DNA from: Phycisphaerae bacterium
Lineage (GTDB): Bacteria > Planctomycetota > Phycisphaerae > Phycisphaerales > SM1A02
Reading direction: 5' to 3'
NCBI GenBank assembly: GCA_002716385.1
Contig: PBAX01000027.1
Span: forward strand, 142,388-206,387
Length of the DNA stretch: 64,000 nt
Positions 7,511 to 16,532 of the stretch are shown here, piece by piece. The number at the start of each line of letters is the position of its first letter. Within the stretch, counting starts at the first letter, position 1. The position numbers and the translations under genes are program-made. The notes under the pieces were generated by a model. It was not told where the DNA came from. It did no database searches and saw only the letters and a program-made list of their open reading frames with translations.

Positions 7511-9130
7511 TCAGTTCCTTGAAACTCGTGAATAGATGAACAGGATCATGATGAGCAGGATGCCGTTGCCCGACCAGGAAACGATTGTTCCACTTACGAG
7601 ATCGTCATCGCGGATCATACCGGTGCCACTGGCGATCAAGATCAGATCAAGCAGTGCAGGGAAGAACGCCCAGATGTAGACACCAAGCGGTGGAAGGTTG
7701 CGAAGCAGAACCGCCAGAATCGCACCCAGCATCAGCAGCAGGAGAGCCGTGACCGACAAGGTGGATCGCCTGACGACCTGAGCATCGATCTGACCCAGCA
7801 ACTCACGGATTCGGAACTCCACGTATCCGATTCCAGCAGCCACGATTCCCGACTGGGACTGCACCTGACGGGCATAGTTCATGGCCTCCGCCAGAGGCAT
7901 GTCCCGTGCGAGTTCCCTAACATCACCCGAGGCGTCCAGTCCGGTTATGACCAGCTTCTCCCGCAGATTTGGACGTAGCGGCACATCAAGCGATTCAACC
8001 CGGACATCCCCGAGTTCGAGTGTGAAACCAGTGTCGCTGCCCAGCATCTCCTGACGATCGAGTCGAACCGTGCCTGCGGTGAACCGACGGCTTGGGAGAT
8101 CGTCCACGACTTCGGTGATGACGATGCCGGAACCATCGTCCTTGAGCAGCATCCCGTCGAATGCCTTGTCAGCCTCGATGTCGTATCGCCGGCTGATGGG
8201 ACCACTCTTGGCGATTGAGACGAAGCCTTCGGAAGCCAGTTTTTCGTTGAGCGATCCCGACACCTGGAAATCATTGAGAAACTTGAGCAGCTGAACTCGA
8301 GCATCTTCTACGAGAACGGCACGTTCAGGATGCATTCGGGCATCACTGAGCTCGGTCAGGGTGAGATGCTCGGGATCGCTCCTGTCCGGTCGTGGAATGG
8401 GAATCGCATGAGTGGGCTCGATGCGAGGCGAGCCTCGGAGGCTGTTGGATCTGGCATCCCAGGCAACCGTGTCCTCCATGGCCAGCTTCAGAAGCGAGAC
8501 TCGATCGAGATGATACAGATCGATCACGGCCCCGGCGGCGGTCACGTCACTCGTCGACATGCCCTGTCCATCGATTTTCGACGCCACGACCCTGCGAAGC
8601 AGGAACCGCTCGTCCGCTCCAGTTTCCGGATTCTCGACCTCCTCGAAATCCTCGGCGTAGATCTGCAGTTCGTTGAACTCGAACGGAACACCGCGATCGA
8701 TCGAGGTCGCGATCAACTGCTTGACATCGCCGGCCAACGTCGCCGCCATGAGCCCGAAGAACCTCGGGATGACCGTCTGCGTCAGGATGATCATGATCAG
8801 CATGATCGCCAGACCCAATCCGAGGACCGGCGCGAAGATGCTTCGATAGCTCATGCCACTGGCCGCCATCGCGAGGATCTCGTTGTCCGTCACGAAGCGG
8901 TGCAATGTGAGCGTGGCGGCAAAGCCCGCCGCAAACGGCAATGCATACTGCAGCATCGGGATCATCGCGAGCCCGACGAACTTGATCGCCTGAGCCGGCG
9001 TCAGGATCGTGTCCCCAGCAAGCGGCTTGATCACAGCCCCGAAGGCAATGATGGTGACCAGAATCGCGGTCGTGAGGAGAACCTGCCGAAGCAGTTCACC
9101 GAGGATGTAACGGTAAAGCCGCCACGGCAT
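7511..9130 (-). CDS. lptF: LptF/LptG family permease, enlarged periplasmic domain (LptF-like)
   Basis: 539 residues from MPWRLYRYILGELLRQ. It shows the family plan (three TM helices, periplasmic part, three TM helices near 440-535) but the periplasmic region is roughly 150 residues longer than in typical LptF (about 360-390 residues in total). The extra part includes EDFEEVENPETGADERFLL and several beta-rich segments. The ATG at 9130 is chosen over an upstream open frame because the LptF-like start MPWRLYRYIL is there and GATAAT sits six bases before it with no Shine-Dalgarno. It is co-directional with and touches the lptG-like gene. Confidence 0.85.
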   Translation of the reverse strand: MPWRLYRYILGELLRQVLLTTAILVTIIAFGAVIKPLAGDTILTPAQAIKFVGLAMIPMLQYALPFAAGFAATLTLHRFVTDNEILAMAASGMSYRSIFAPVLGLGLAIMLIMIILTQTVIPRFFGLMAATLAGDVKQLIATSIDRGVPFEFNELQIYAEDFEEVENPETGADERFLLRRVVASKIDGQGMSTSDVTAAGAVIDLYHLDRVSLLKLAMEDTVAWDARSNSLRGSPRIEPTHAIPIPRPDRSDPEHLTLTELSDARMHPERAVLVEDARVQLLKFLNDFQVSGSLNEKLASEGFVSIAKSGPISRRYDIEADKAFDGMLLKDDGSGIVITEVVDDLPSRRFTAGTVRLDRQEMLGSDTGFTLELGDVRVESLDVPLRPNLREKLVITGLDASGDVRELARDMPLAEAMNYARQVQSQSGIVAAGIGYVEFRIRELLGQIDAQVVRRSTLSVTALLLLMLGAILAVLLRNLPPLGVYIWAFFPALLDLILIASGTGMIRDDDLVSGTIVSWSGNGILLIMILFIYSRVSRN

Positions 9131-9136
9131 CGTTGC

Positions 9137-9142
9137 ATTATC
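9137..9142 (-). promoter_or_regulatory. -10-like box directly before lptF (possible leaderless start)
   Basis: GATAAT on the minus strand, five of six matches to TATAAT, six bases upstream of the ATG at 9130. The normal distance from -10 box to transcription start would place the first transcribed base at or next to the start codon. No Shine-Dalgarno is present. One of several such arrangements in the window. Confidence 0.4.
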
Positions 9143-9312
9143 GCCCGTTGGGGCCCTCGAAATCCAACCGGATCCCGATCGGCCCCTTTCAGCCCCCGTT
9201 CGGAGGCCCTTCAGGGCCACTTTTCACTCAGGTCCGGTTGTAGGGACTGAAGGGGTCTGAGAGGGGCTTCGGATCGGCCAATCGGCATGATTTGATTCAG
9301 GAAGGTGGTTGG

Positions 9313-9870
9313 ATGGTCGAAGAAATCGCCCGGGGATGGTGCATCTCCACCATCTGCCACTGGAGCTCAATCTTGACACGCCGCGATTCCTTCAAACCCG
9401 GACCAGCACTCGGGAGAGTCCCTCGCCCCACCCGAAGGGGACTGACACTCTTCGAGTCGTTGATCGCCATAGGACTGCTTGTGGCCACGGTCACCGCGGT
9501 CATGTCCGCGTTGGCGGCTGGCAGACAGCACTCCAATGTTGCCCGACTCTCGATGTCGGCTGGTCTGGCCGTGGAAATGCTCATGGCGCGAGTCACCTCG
9601 ACGGCCCACACCAGCGATGGCTGGTTGAATCTTCCCAACTGGCAGGGATACCGGGAAATGCCCGGCGCCATAGAGGCGGGTTCGGGAGTCCGGCTCTCTG
9701 ACGACTATCAAAGGCTGGAACTCACCGTCGAACTCGCTGAGAGTCGACACGACATTCCGTCCCTGGCTGTCAGGATCGATGGCCGGGATGTTCAGGTGAC
9801 GGCCAGAAACGAATCGGGAGAGACGCTCGCTCAGATAGTCCGCTTCATTCCGGAGCCATCAACACCATGA
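9313..9870 (+). CDS. Type II secretion/type IV pilus-like pseudopilin (GspI/PilV-like)
   Basis: About 185 residues with a prepilin peptidase site G43|LTLFE (Glu at +5) and the hydrophobic helix ESLIAIGLLVATVTAVMSAL. The globular part is short and beta-rich. Prepilin peptidase would remove the unusually long leader of about 43 residues. The start is uncertain: ATG 9313 (AAGGTGG just upstream) is used here; TTG 9373 preceded by GGAG would give a shorter leader, and the frame is open to 9292. First of four coupled pseudopilin genes; the next ATG overlaps its stop (9867-9870). By order and size it most resembles a GspI/minor-pilin role in a pilus tip complex. Confidence 0.78.
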   Translation: MVEEIARGWCISTICHWSSILTRRDSFKPGPALGRVPRPTRRGLTLFESLIAIGLLVATVTAVMSALAAGRQHSNVARLSMSAGLAVEMLMARVTSTAHTSDGWLNLPNWQGYREMPGAIEAGSGVRLSDDYQRLELTVELAESRHDIPSLAVRIDGRDVQVTARNESGETLAQIVRFIPEPSTP

Positions 9871-10517
9871 AAACAAGAACGAAAAATCGAATTCGAAAAC
9901 GACGCGGCATGACGATCGTCGAGACCGTTCTGGCCATGACCATAACGGCCATGGTCGGTGGTGCGATCTCAACGATGATGGCCGCCGTCAGCGATGAACT
10001 CACCACCAATCAGGGAACACGAAGCAGCCTGATTCGAGCGGGACTCGCACAATCGCGATTGTCCTCCTACATCGCCAGATCACACTGCGTTCTGGATCTT
10101 GAACAGACAGCGGTCACCCTGTGGCTGGAGGACAGTCGAGACGGCAACACGGTTCACGCTACCGAAATACGCTGGATCGTCCTGAACAACGAAACGAATA
10201 CACTCGAATCGCATTTCGTGTGCTTCCCTGATAACTGGTCCGAGGCCGCGAAGCTCCAGGCCGATACCGAATACACCACGGCTTCCAACATCAACTGGAA
10301 GATGGTGCTCAAGTCATTCCAGGATCGGGGGCTCAGCTGTTCGCTTCCACTCGTCGAGGGCATCATCACGATGGAATTCACCGGCAATGAGGTTTCCAGT
10401 CTGGACACCACGCTCGTCGAGACTTCGATGAGCCTGTCCGTGATGGACCAGATCGAACACACGAATACCGCGGAATCCATCCGGGTTCATCAGATTCCAG
10501 AGAACATGGAGAACTAA
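9867..10517 (+). CDS. Prepilin-type pseudopilin (GspJ/PilW-like)
   Basis: 216 residues with a short, very basic leader (MKTRTKNRIRKRRG) and the class III signal G14|MTIVE followed by a hydrophobic helix (TVLAMTITAMVGGAISTMMA). After the helix, SSLIRAGLAQSRLSSYIARSHC resembles the GspJ stem, and the rest is beta-rich. Coupled by four bases to the preceding pseudopilin and followed five bases later by the GspK/PilX-like gene. Together with its neighbours it probably forms the initiating tip of a pseudopilus or pilus. No secretin, ATPase or platform protein is encoded here, so these must come from another locus. Confidence 0.8.
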   Translation: MKTRTKNRIRKRRGMTIVETVLAMTITAMVGGAISTMMAAVSDELTTNQGTRSSLIRAGLAQSRLSSYIARSHCVLDLEQTAVTLWLEDSRDGNTVHATEIRWIVLNNETNTLESHFVCFPDNWSEAAKLQADTEYTTASNINWKMVLKSFQDRGLSCSLPLVEGIITMEFTGNEVSSLDTTLVETSMSLSVMDQIEHTNTAESIRVHQIPENMEN

Positions 10518-10522
10518 TCGAC

Positions 10523-12133
10523 TTGATCGGAGTGACACGCATCTCGCCCCCCCACCAGCCTGTCCGTGACCGGCGTGGTGTCGCGCTGCTGCTTGTCCTC
10601 ATATCCATGGCCACCGCGACGACGCTCACGCTGGGATGGCTGGCCAGTCAGGACAATGCGGCTCCCGTGAGCCGGAACATCACACTCGCGGCCCAATCAA
10701 GAGCCGTCGCTTCAAGCGGACTGGAACTGGCCGTCGCCATCATGCAGACCGATTCGGATTGGCGAACCATGCATTCCGGCGGTCGACTGCTCGATGATCA
10801 TGAAATCGGCCGAGGTCGGATCGATGTACTGCTGACCGATGTGGCGACAAATCTGCCACCGGTCGCCGGTTCGGACACGATTCACATCCAGGTTACGGCG
10901 CGTGTCGAGGACTTCACCCAATACATCGAGGCGATAGCCTCCGTGGTCAACACCGGTTCATCCAACAATCAGGATGTCAGCGGTTTCGCCGTATGGGTGG
11001 GAGATGGACTCGAGTTGAAGGGCCACTCCTCCATCGGGCGATGGGCCGACGCACCCATGTCGTCACTTGGCCGAAGACTCTTCATCGGTACGGATTCCGA
11101 AAGACCCAGCAGCATCGACATCGCCTCAAACGCCACGCTGGCGGATGCCACCATCGTGCATTCCGAGGGTGCCTCCCTTGCACTGGTTCGAAACGACGGC
11201 ATCCCCGGTCTTCGAATCAGATCCGCCTCCTCCGTCTTCGCCCCCGCCGCATCACCTGCCAGCCTGCCCATGTTCACCGGTGGCGACACCGACAATGGCA
11301 ACTTCAGGCCTTCCGGTACGGACTGGTCATCGCATCCCGAATCCATATCACTGGGTTCAGGTGCAACGATCCAGATTCCCAGCGGCGCCAACCTCTCGAT
11401 GGAATCACTCGAAGTCCAGAGTCGAACGACACTGGTGATCAGTGGCGACACGACACTGTCGATCCACGGATCATTGCTGGTCGAGAACGCCAGCATCGTC
11501 CTGAATCCAGGCGCCAGTCTCAACCTCGTCTGTGGTGGAGAATTGAAACTGAGGAACGCCTACATCGGTGATGCCGGTGGAGAGGATCTCGGCGAGGATG
11601 GAACTCCGTCCTGGTTCGACGCCTCCAATGTCCAGATCACGACGGCCGGGTACATACCCGAGGACTCCAGACCCTGGCTGATCTCGGGCGATTCGCTCGT
11701 CAAGGGAATCATCGAGGCACCAGAACATCGAATGGTCATACGTGACGACTCGATCGTGGCAGGTCGGGTGGCCGTGGATCATCTCCGTCTGCGTCACCAT
11801 GCTTCGGTTCTGTATGACCATGCGCTGGACAGTGGTCAGGGTGCCACCAAACTCGCCTCGAGCAGTGGCACTAGTGGTCTTGATCGAATCAAGAATCGTC
11901 TTCGAGGCCAGTTCAGAAGATGGCGTGAACGCATGGGCTTCATGGCTGAGGATCCCCCCACCTCCGGCAGCGATGCCATCGCATCAAGATTCGGTCTGGC
12001 AGCAGATGACGCCTGGTGGAATTCACCGAGCGTTCGTGATGTTCCCATCGATCTCCAGCTTCTGGTACATGGTGGAGACACCGACAGCTGGGAAGCCAGT
12101 GCGGCGCTCTCCAGTGCGGAGCCCAAGCAATGA
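10523..12133 (+). CDS. PilX/GspK-like minor pseudopilin with beta-solenoid insert
   Basis: 536 residues from a TTG start. The N-terminus carries a prepilin site RRG19|VALLL without the usual Glu at +5, as in GspK, and a helix with GWLASQ. Residues about 25-150 resemble PilX/GspK. Then comes a long stretch (about 190-400) of short, Ser/Gly/Asn-rich strands such as GATIQIPSGANLSMESLEVQ and TTLSIHGSLLVENASIVL, with a regular spacing that suggests a beta-solenoid or bactofilin-like fold. Normal GspK is about 320 residues, so this part is an addition. It overlaps the following GspH-like gene by four bases (12130-12133). Confidence 0.72.
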   Translation: MIGVTRISPPHQPVRDRRGVALLLVLISMATATTLTLGWLASQDNAAPVSRNITLAAQSRAVASSGLELAVAIMQTDSDWRTMHSGGRLLDDHEIGRGRIDVLLTDVATNLPPVAGSDTIHIQVTARVEDFTQYIEAIASVVNTGSSNNQDVSGFAVWVGDGLELKGHSSIGRWADAPMSSLGRRLFIGTDSERPSSIDIASNATLADATIVHSEGASLALVRNDGIPGLRIRSASSVFAPAASPASLPMFTGGDTDNGNFRPSGTDWSSHPESISLGSGATIQIPSGANLSMESLEVQSRTTLVISGDTTLSIHGSLLVENASIVLNPGASLNLVCGGELKLRNAYIGDAGGEDLGEDGTPSWFDASNVQITTAGYIPEDSRPWLISGDSLVKGIIEAPEHRMVIRDDSIVAGRVAVDHLRLRHHASVLYDHALDSGQGATKLASSSGTSGLDRIKNRLRGQFRRWRERMGFMAEDPPTSGSDAIASRFGLAADDAWWNSPSVRDVPIDLQLLVHGGDTDSWEASAALSSAEPKQ

Positions 12134-12666
12134 ACCGGATGGAGAAGATGGAAATCTCGCTTCTGAGGACTCGTCGCCGAGGCTTCAGCCTCATCGAGCT
12201 GGTTCTCGTCATCGGCATCCTGATGATCATGGCCATGTTCGTCATTCCGATGATCCAGGATGGACGCTCGAGCGGCGTCAAGGCCGCGGCTGGAATCCTG
12301 CAATCCGATCTGGAAAGAGCCCAGGTCATGGCCATGGCTCATCCGGATAGACGAATCGGACTCCAGTTCGATGCCGATGGCGGTGGATGGAAGATCGTCG
12401 ACGCCGACGCCCCGTCCACAGCCCTGCTCGACGAGTTCAGTGGTGCGCCTATCTCTATCCGACTCGGTCAGGGCCGGGGACAGGTGGCCGAAGGCGTCGA
12501 GGTCCTGACCTCCGGAGTGGCCGGCAACATGCTCGTGTTCGGAGCCCTCGGTGGACTGGAGATGCCGGGTGATCCCAGGCTTCTCACGCTTCGAAACGAA
12601 GCCAACGAGCGAACTCTGAGAATCAGCCCCGCAACCGGCTGGATCACGCTGGTCGATCCCGAATGA
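12130..12666 (+). CDS. Prepilin-type pseudopilin (GspH/FimT-like)
   Basis: 178 residues with a textbook type IV prepilin signal RRRG18|FSLIELVLV (Glu at +5) and a hydrophobic N-terminal helix (VLVIGILMIMAMFVIPMI). The following segment (GILQSDLERAQVMAMAHPDRR) resembles the GspH/FimT pattern in which a helix precedes a beta-barrel-like head. It is the last of the four coupled pseudopilin genes; the 142 bases after it contain no recognisable terminator. Minor pseudopilins H, I, J and K form a tip complex that primes pseudopilus assembly, so this operon plausibly encodes one complete tip set. Confidence 0.83.
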   Translation: MNRMEKMEISLLRTRRRGFSLIELVLVIGILMIMAMFVIPMIQDGRSSGVKAAAGILQSDLERAQVMAMAHPDRRIGLQFDADGGGWKIVDADAPSTALLDEFSGAPISIRLGQGRGQVAEGVEVLTSGVAGNMLVFGALGGLEMPGDPRLLTLRNEANERTLRISPATGWITLVDPE

Positions 12667-12808
12667 GCTGATTCGAGCTTGAACCCTCGATCGAACCCTG
12701 AAAGATCCGGTGTGTGCTGACTCGGACTGCTGCAAGAGGGCGTGCGATGTCGCTCCGTGGTCATCCGTATTACCATGAAAGACCAACATCGGATTCTGGA
12801 TCCACATC

Positions 12809-13573
12809 ATGCCAATCGCCTTCGTCCGAAATGTCAGCGCCTCCATCAACGACTGCGAACTCACGCATATGGAACACGAGCCGATCGATCTGGAGATCGC
12901 TCGTTCGCAGCATGACGCCTATGTGCAGGCCCTGAAGGACATGGGCTGCAAGGTGCATGAACTGCCTCAACTCGATCATCAGCCGGATGCCGTCTTCGTC
13001 GAGGACACGGCGGTCGTGGTGCCCGAACTGGCCGTGCTCACGAATCCCGGAGCCGTCAGCCGAAGAGGCGAAGTCGACTCTACGGGGGAATCACTCGCCG
13101 AACATCGTGCGATCGTTCGCATCTCGGATGCCGGCATACTCGAAGGTGGCGATGTACTCAGGATCGACAAGAAGGTCTACGTGGGCTGCGCGACTCGAAC
13201 CGACGAAACCGGCATAGACGAACTTCGTTCACACCTCAAGCCACACGGGTATGAGGTCATGGCGATTCGACATGGAGCGGCCCTGCATCTCAAGACAGCC
13301 TGCACATACCTTGGCGACGGCGTCCTTCTGCTCAATCCGGATTGGGTCGACATCCATCATTTCGACGGTCTCGAAGCACTCGAGTGCGATCCGGATGAAC
13401 CATTCGCCTGCAATGCCATTCGCATCGGAGACGAGGTCCTGTTCCCCCAGGAATTCGTGAAGACACGAGCACGAATAGAGTCGAGAGGCTTCAAGGTCCG
13501 TCCCGTGCCGGCTTCGGAACTGGCCAAGGCCGAAGGCGGCCTGACCTGCTCGAGCATCATCTTCGACGCATGA
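12809..13573 (+). CDS. ddaH: Dimethylargininase (DDAH), arginine-deiminase-like fold
   Basis: 254 residues. It hydrolyses N-omega-methylated arginines to citrulline and (di)methylamine, or a close guanidino substrate. The catalytic triad characteristic of bacterial DDAH is in register: Glu112 (LEGGDVL), His160 (ALHLKTACTYLG) and Cys247 (EGGLTCSSIIF), plus the substrate-binding FVEDTA (63-68). Length matches Pseudomonas DDAH (254). It stands alone between the pseudopilin operon and the convergent carbonic anhydrase gene, with no transport or arginine-catabolism partner. A second guanidino-modifying enzyme of the same superfamily is encoded at 38375-39994. The start is chosen at MPIAFVR, the usual N-terminal strand. 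Confidence 0.9.
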   Translation: MPIAFVRNVSASINDCELTHMEHEPIDLEIARSQHDAYVQALKDMGCKVHELPQLDHQPDAVFVEDTAVVVPELAVLTNPGAVSRRGEVDSTGESLAEHRAIVRISDAGILEGGDVLRIDKKVYVGCATRTDETGIDELRSHLKPHGYEVMAIRHGAALHLKTACTYLGDGVLLLNPDWVDIHHFDGLEALECDPDEPFACNAIRIGDEVLFPQEFVKTRARIESRGFKVRPVPASELAKAEGGLTCSSIIFDA

Positions 13574-13599
13574 TGCCATCAACCGACGAGTGTCATTGA

Positions 13600-14223
13600 T
13601 CACGAGGTGCGTTGGAATCGACCACTTGCCAGGTCGTAGACGCCACCGATGATCTTGACTCGACCAGCGTCGACCGCTTCATGGATGATCTCCGACATGT
13701 CCGGAAGACGCTCGACGCCGTTCCTGACATTGATCTCGATCGCCTCGGAGAGTGCCGTCTCAGCACTGATGTCCTCGATCTCCCTGACTGCGGGCGTGAT
13801 CTGGGAAATGAGATTCGGCAGGGCGCCCGGAAGCGATGTGTTCTCGGCGATCGTCTTGATGGCGGCCGTCACGGCGCCACAGCTGCTGTGTCCCATCACG
13901 ACGATCAATGGTGTTCCCAAGGCCAAGATCGCGTACTCCATGCTGGCCACCAGCTCCGAAGTCGGGACGTTTCCGGCGACGGCACAGACGAAGAGATCTC
14001 CGATTCCCTGATCGAAGATGAGTTCAGGCGATGTCCGCGAGTCCGCACATCGAAGCACGATCGCGATGGGACGCTGGACGCCAGCGAGCGCCTCCCGTGT
14101 CGTCTTGTGATCATGATCGAGCGTCGACCCTGCGACAAAGCGATCGTTGCCCGCCATCAGGATCTCGATGGCGGCATCTGGGGTCGGAATGTCCTGACGT
14201 ACTCTGGAGTCTGATGTGGTCAT
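13600..14223 (-). CDS. Beta-class carbonic anhydrase
   Basis: 207 residues. Zinc ligands and catalytic dyad are visible: Cys59-Ala-Asp61-Ser-Arg63 (RCADSRTSPEL) and His112-x-x-Cys115 (GHSSCGAVTAA). It interconverts CO2 and bicarbonate in the cytoplasm, with no signal peptide or membrane segment. The surrounding pattern (IFDQGIGDLFVCAVAGN, then ASMEYAILALGTPLIVVMGH) is classic for the family. It is convergent with the DDAH gene (26 bases between stops) and lies downstream of the desaturase gene on the same strand, 117 bases away, so it may or may not be co-transcribed. Confidence 0.95.
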   Translation of the reverse strand: MTTSDSRVRQDIPTPDAAIEILMAGNDRFVAGSTLDHDHKTTREALAGVQRPIAIVLRCADSRTSPELIFDQGIGDLFVCAVAGNVPTSELVASMEYAILALGTPLIVVMGHSSCGAVTAAIKTIAENTSLPGALPNLISQITPAVREIEDISAETALSEAIEINVRNGVERLPDMSEIIHEAVDAGRVKIIGGVYDLASGRFQRTS

Positions 14224-14340
14224 GGCGATCTCGTCAACCCAGGAATGAAATACCGCCGCCCCCTTGGAAGCATGATGGGAAGCTGACGGGAATCATAATC
14301 TCTTGGAGTCTTTCGACGCGGGTAGAGCACGAGGAATGGT

Positions 14341-15291
14341 TCAGTGACCCTCTTCACGCGTGTGCATGGGGCGTCTGACCTTCTTGGCCAGACCGATCAT
14401 CTCGAGTAGTCGAATCTCCCACCACGTCACATCCAGCTCCCACCAGCGATGCTGATTGGAGGCACTGGCCGGATCATGATGATGATTGTTGTGCCAGCCT
14501 TCGCCGACGGTCATCAACGCGACCAGCCAGTTGTTGCGACTCTCGTCGGTGGTCTTGTAGTTGGAGTAGCCGAACATGTGGGAGAGCGAGTTCACCGACC
14601 AGGTGATGTGCCAGACCACGACTGTCCTGACAAGGACGCCCCAGACGAACAGGCTCAATCCGAACTGCAGACCGGCCATCGCGGTTCCATCCACCGCCCA
14701 TCCGATCGCGAAGCCGATCAGGAAGAAAAGGAAGGCGTGGGCGACGTAGATCCAGACCCACAGGAAGCCCTTTTCCAATCGCATGTAGAACGGATCCCGC
14801 AGCACATCGCTGGCATACTTGCGGTAGGTGTCGATGTTGTGGGTGGCCTTGTTGCGGATGATCAACCAGCCGATGTGGCCCCAGAGGAAGGTGACCAGCG
14901 GGCTGTGCGGATCATCCTGCTCATCCGAATGCTTGTGGTGGTATCGATGGATCGACACCCACTTGGCCGGCGTATCCTCCATGCAGCACAAGGCCAGAAT
15001 CACGAAGAATCGCTCGAGCCAGGTCGGCAACTGGGCGCTTCGATGCGTCAGGATCCTGTGATAGCAGAGATTGATCCCCTGTCCGAAGACATGGATACCC
15101 GCGATCATGACGATCAGACCAGTCCATGAGAACAGCCAGGGGATGACCGCGGTCAGGGCCAGCAGATGGATGAGACCGATGGCGATCGCATAGGGCCAGA
15201 TGATCTGCCCGGGAACGATGGTGTCCGGCAACGCGAGTTGCGGCGGCTTCGGATCGACTGTGGCTTGTATCGTCGGGGGAGGTGAGGCCAT
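14341..15291 (-). CDS. Acyl-lipid/acyl-CoA delta-9 type fatty acid desaturase
   Basis: 316 residues with the three di-iron histidine boxes: HRILTH (78-83), HRYHH (115-119) and HNNHHH (267-272), separated by hydrophobic helices. The enzyme is membrane-embedded and introduces a double bond into saturated acyl chains, adjusting membrane fluidity. The phrase FVILALCCMEDTPAKWVSIH between boxes 1 and 2 resembles bacterial delta-9 desaturases. A Shine-Dalgarno (AAAGGA) precedes the ATG by about four bases. No electron donor (ferredoxin or reductase) is encoded nearby. The position of the double bond is inferred from family similarity only. Confidence 0.9.
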   Translation of the reverse strand: MASPPPTIQATVDPKPPQLALPDTIVPGQIIWPYAIAIGLIHLLALTAVIPWLFSWTGLIVMIAGIHVFGQGINLCYHRILTHRSAQLPTWLERFFVILALCCMEDTPAKWVSIHRYHHKHSDEQDDPHSPLVTFLWGHIGWLIIRNKATHNIDTYRKYASDVLRDPFYMRLEKGFLWVWIYVAHAFLFFLIGFAIGWAVDGTAMAGLQFGLSLFVWGVLVRTVVVWHITWSVNSLSHMFGYSNYKTTDESRNNWLVALMTVGEGWHNNHHHDPASASNQHRWWELDVTWWEIRLLEMIGLAKKVRRPMHTREEGH

Positions 15292-15457
15292 GAGGTCCTT
15301 TCCGGATGATCCGGGGGTCCCCCATCAGCATCCGTGCCCGTAAAGGGTAGCCGCCCCGGAGACGGGTAGCAAACCTCGAATAAAGAGGGACTTGCGACAA
15401 TTGGTCATCACCCGGAATTCGCCTAGCATGCCCGTGTCCAAAGGGAGGTTCGGAGCC

Positions 15458-16531
15458 ATGGCCACGACATCGATTCCTTGCCTGCAAATGAGAGGCGGCA
15501 CGTCGAAGGGTGTGTATTTTCTGGCACACGATCTCCCCTCGGAGATCGAAAAACGTGATCGTCTGCTTCTGAGCATCATGGGCTCACCCGATCCCCGGCA
15601 AATCGACGGGCTGGGTGGCGGCGACAGTCTCACCAGCAAGGTCGCGATCATCTCCCCGTCGGATCGGGATGATGCCGATGTCGACTACCTCTTCGCCCAG
15701 GTATCGGTCGATCAACCCATCGTGGATACCTCGGCCAACTGTGGAAACATTCTCTCAGGCGTAGGTCCGTTCGCGATTCTGCGAGGACTTGTCGAGCCAA
15801 CCGATCCGGAGACCCTGGTCCGGATCCACAACATCAACACCGACAGCCGCATCCATGCCCATGTCTCGACACCAGATGGCGAGATTCGCTTCGACGGCGA
15901 GACATCCATCGACGGTGTGCCGGGAACCGCGGCCCCCATCATGCTCGAGTTTCTCGACGTGCTGGGTCCGTTGACCGGCGAGGTCCTCCCCACTGGAAAC
16001 AGCAGCGAACTCATCGAGGGCGTCCGTGTGACCTGCATCGACAGCGCCAATCCGGTCGTCCTCATGCATGCCGATGATGTCGGAGAAACCGGACATGAAT
16101 CACCGGAGACTCTGGACGCGGATCATCCACTGCTCGTGAAGATCGAAGCCATACGAAGAGCGGCTTCATTGAAGATGGGACTTGGCGATGCCGCTGATCG
16201 AGTCATTCCCAAGGTCGCCCTGCTCTCCGCTCCGTCCGACGGCGGCAGCATCTGCTCTCGCTACTTCACCCCGGCCCATTGCCATGCCGCCCACGCCATC
16301 ACCGGTGCGATCGCGATCGCGGTGGCCTCCACCCTCGAGGGCTCCGTGGCCGCCGATCTCGAGGTTCACGACACGGATGAGTCTCGAACCGTGACCATCG
16401 AACATCCAAGCGGGCATGTCGATGTGAAGCTGCTGCTGAATGAAGACCGGAGCGTTCGCAGCGCCGGCATCATCCGAACGGCGCGTCCGATCATGGACGG
16501 CGAAGTCTTCGCACAGGTAGACGATGATTGA
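15458..16531 (+). CDS. PrpF/4-oxalomesaconate tautomerase family isomerase
   Basis: 357 residues of the PrpF fold (diaminopimelate-epimerase-like). Diagnostic segments are CLQMRGGTSKGVYF at the start, DGLGGGDSLTSKVAII, and the active-site region DTSANCGNILSGVGPFAI. Members isomerise aconitate or tautomerise 4-oxalomesaconate; the substrate here is unknown because no methylcitrate or gallate pathway genes are near. The ATG at 15458 is chosen because GGGAGG lies nine bases upstream; the frame is open to 15392 but the extra residues are not conserved family sequence. It converges with the O-methyltransferase gene, with one base between stop codons. Confidence 0.85.
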   Translation: MATTSIPCLQMRGGTSKGVYFLAHDLPSEIEKRDRLLLSIMGSPDPRQIDGLGGGDSLTSKVAIISPSDRDDADVDYLFAQVSVDQPIVDTSANCGNILSGVGPFAILRGLVEPTDPETLVRIHNINTDSRIHAHVSTPDGEIRFDGETSIDGVPGTAAPIMLEFLDVLGPLTGEVLPTGNSSELIEGVRVTCIDSANPVVLMHADDVGETGHESPETLDADHPLLVKIEAIRRAASLKMGLGDAADRVIPKVALLSAPSDGGSICSRYFTPAHCHAAHAITGAIAIAVASTLEGSVAADLEVHDTDESRTVTIEHPSGHVDVKLLLNEDRSVRSAGIIRTARPIMDGEVFAQVDDD

Positions 16532-16532
16532 A

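Noticed and set aside
8330..9250. Plus-strand open frame opposite lptF
   Set aside because: The product is almost entirely Arg/His/Asp-rich, an antisense artefact of a membrane protein gene.
11836..12864. Minus-strand open frame across the pseudopilin genes
   Set aside because: It runs through two genes with clear prepilin signals and coupled starts; no domain is recognisable in it.
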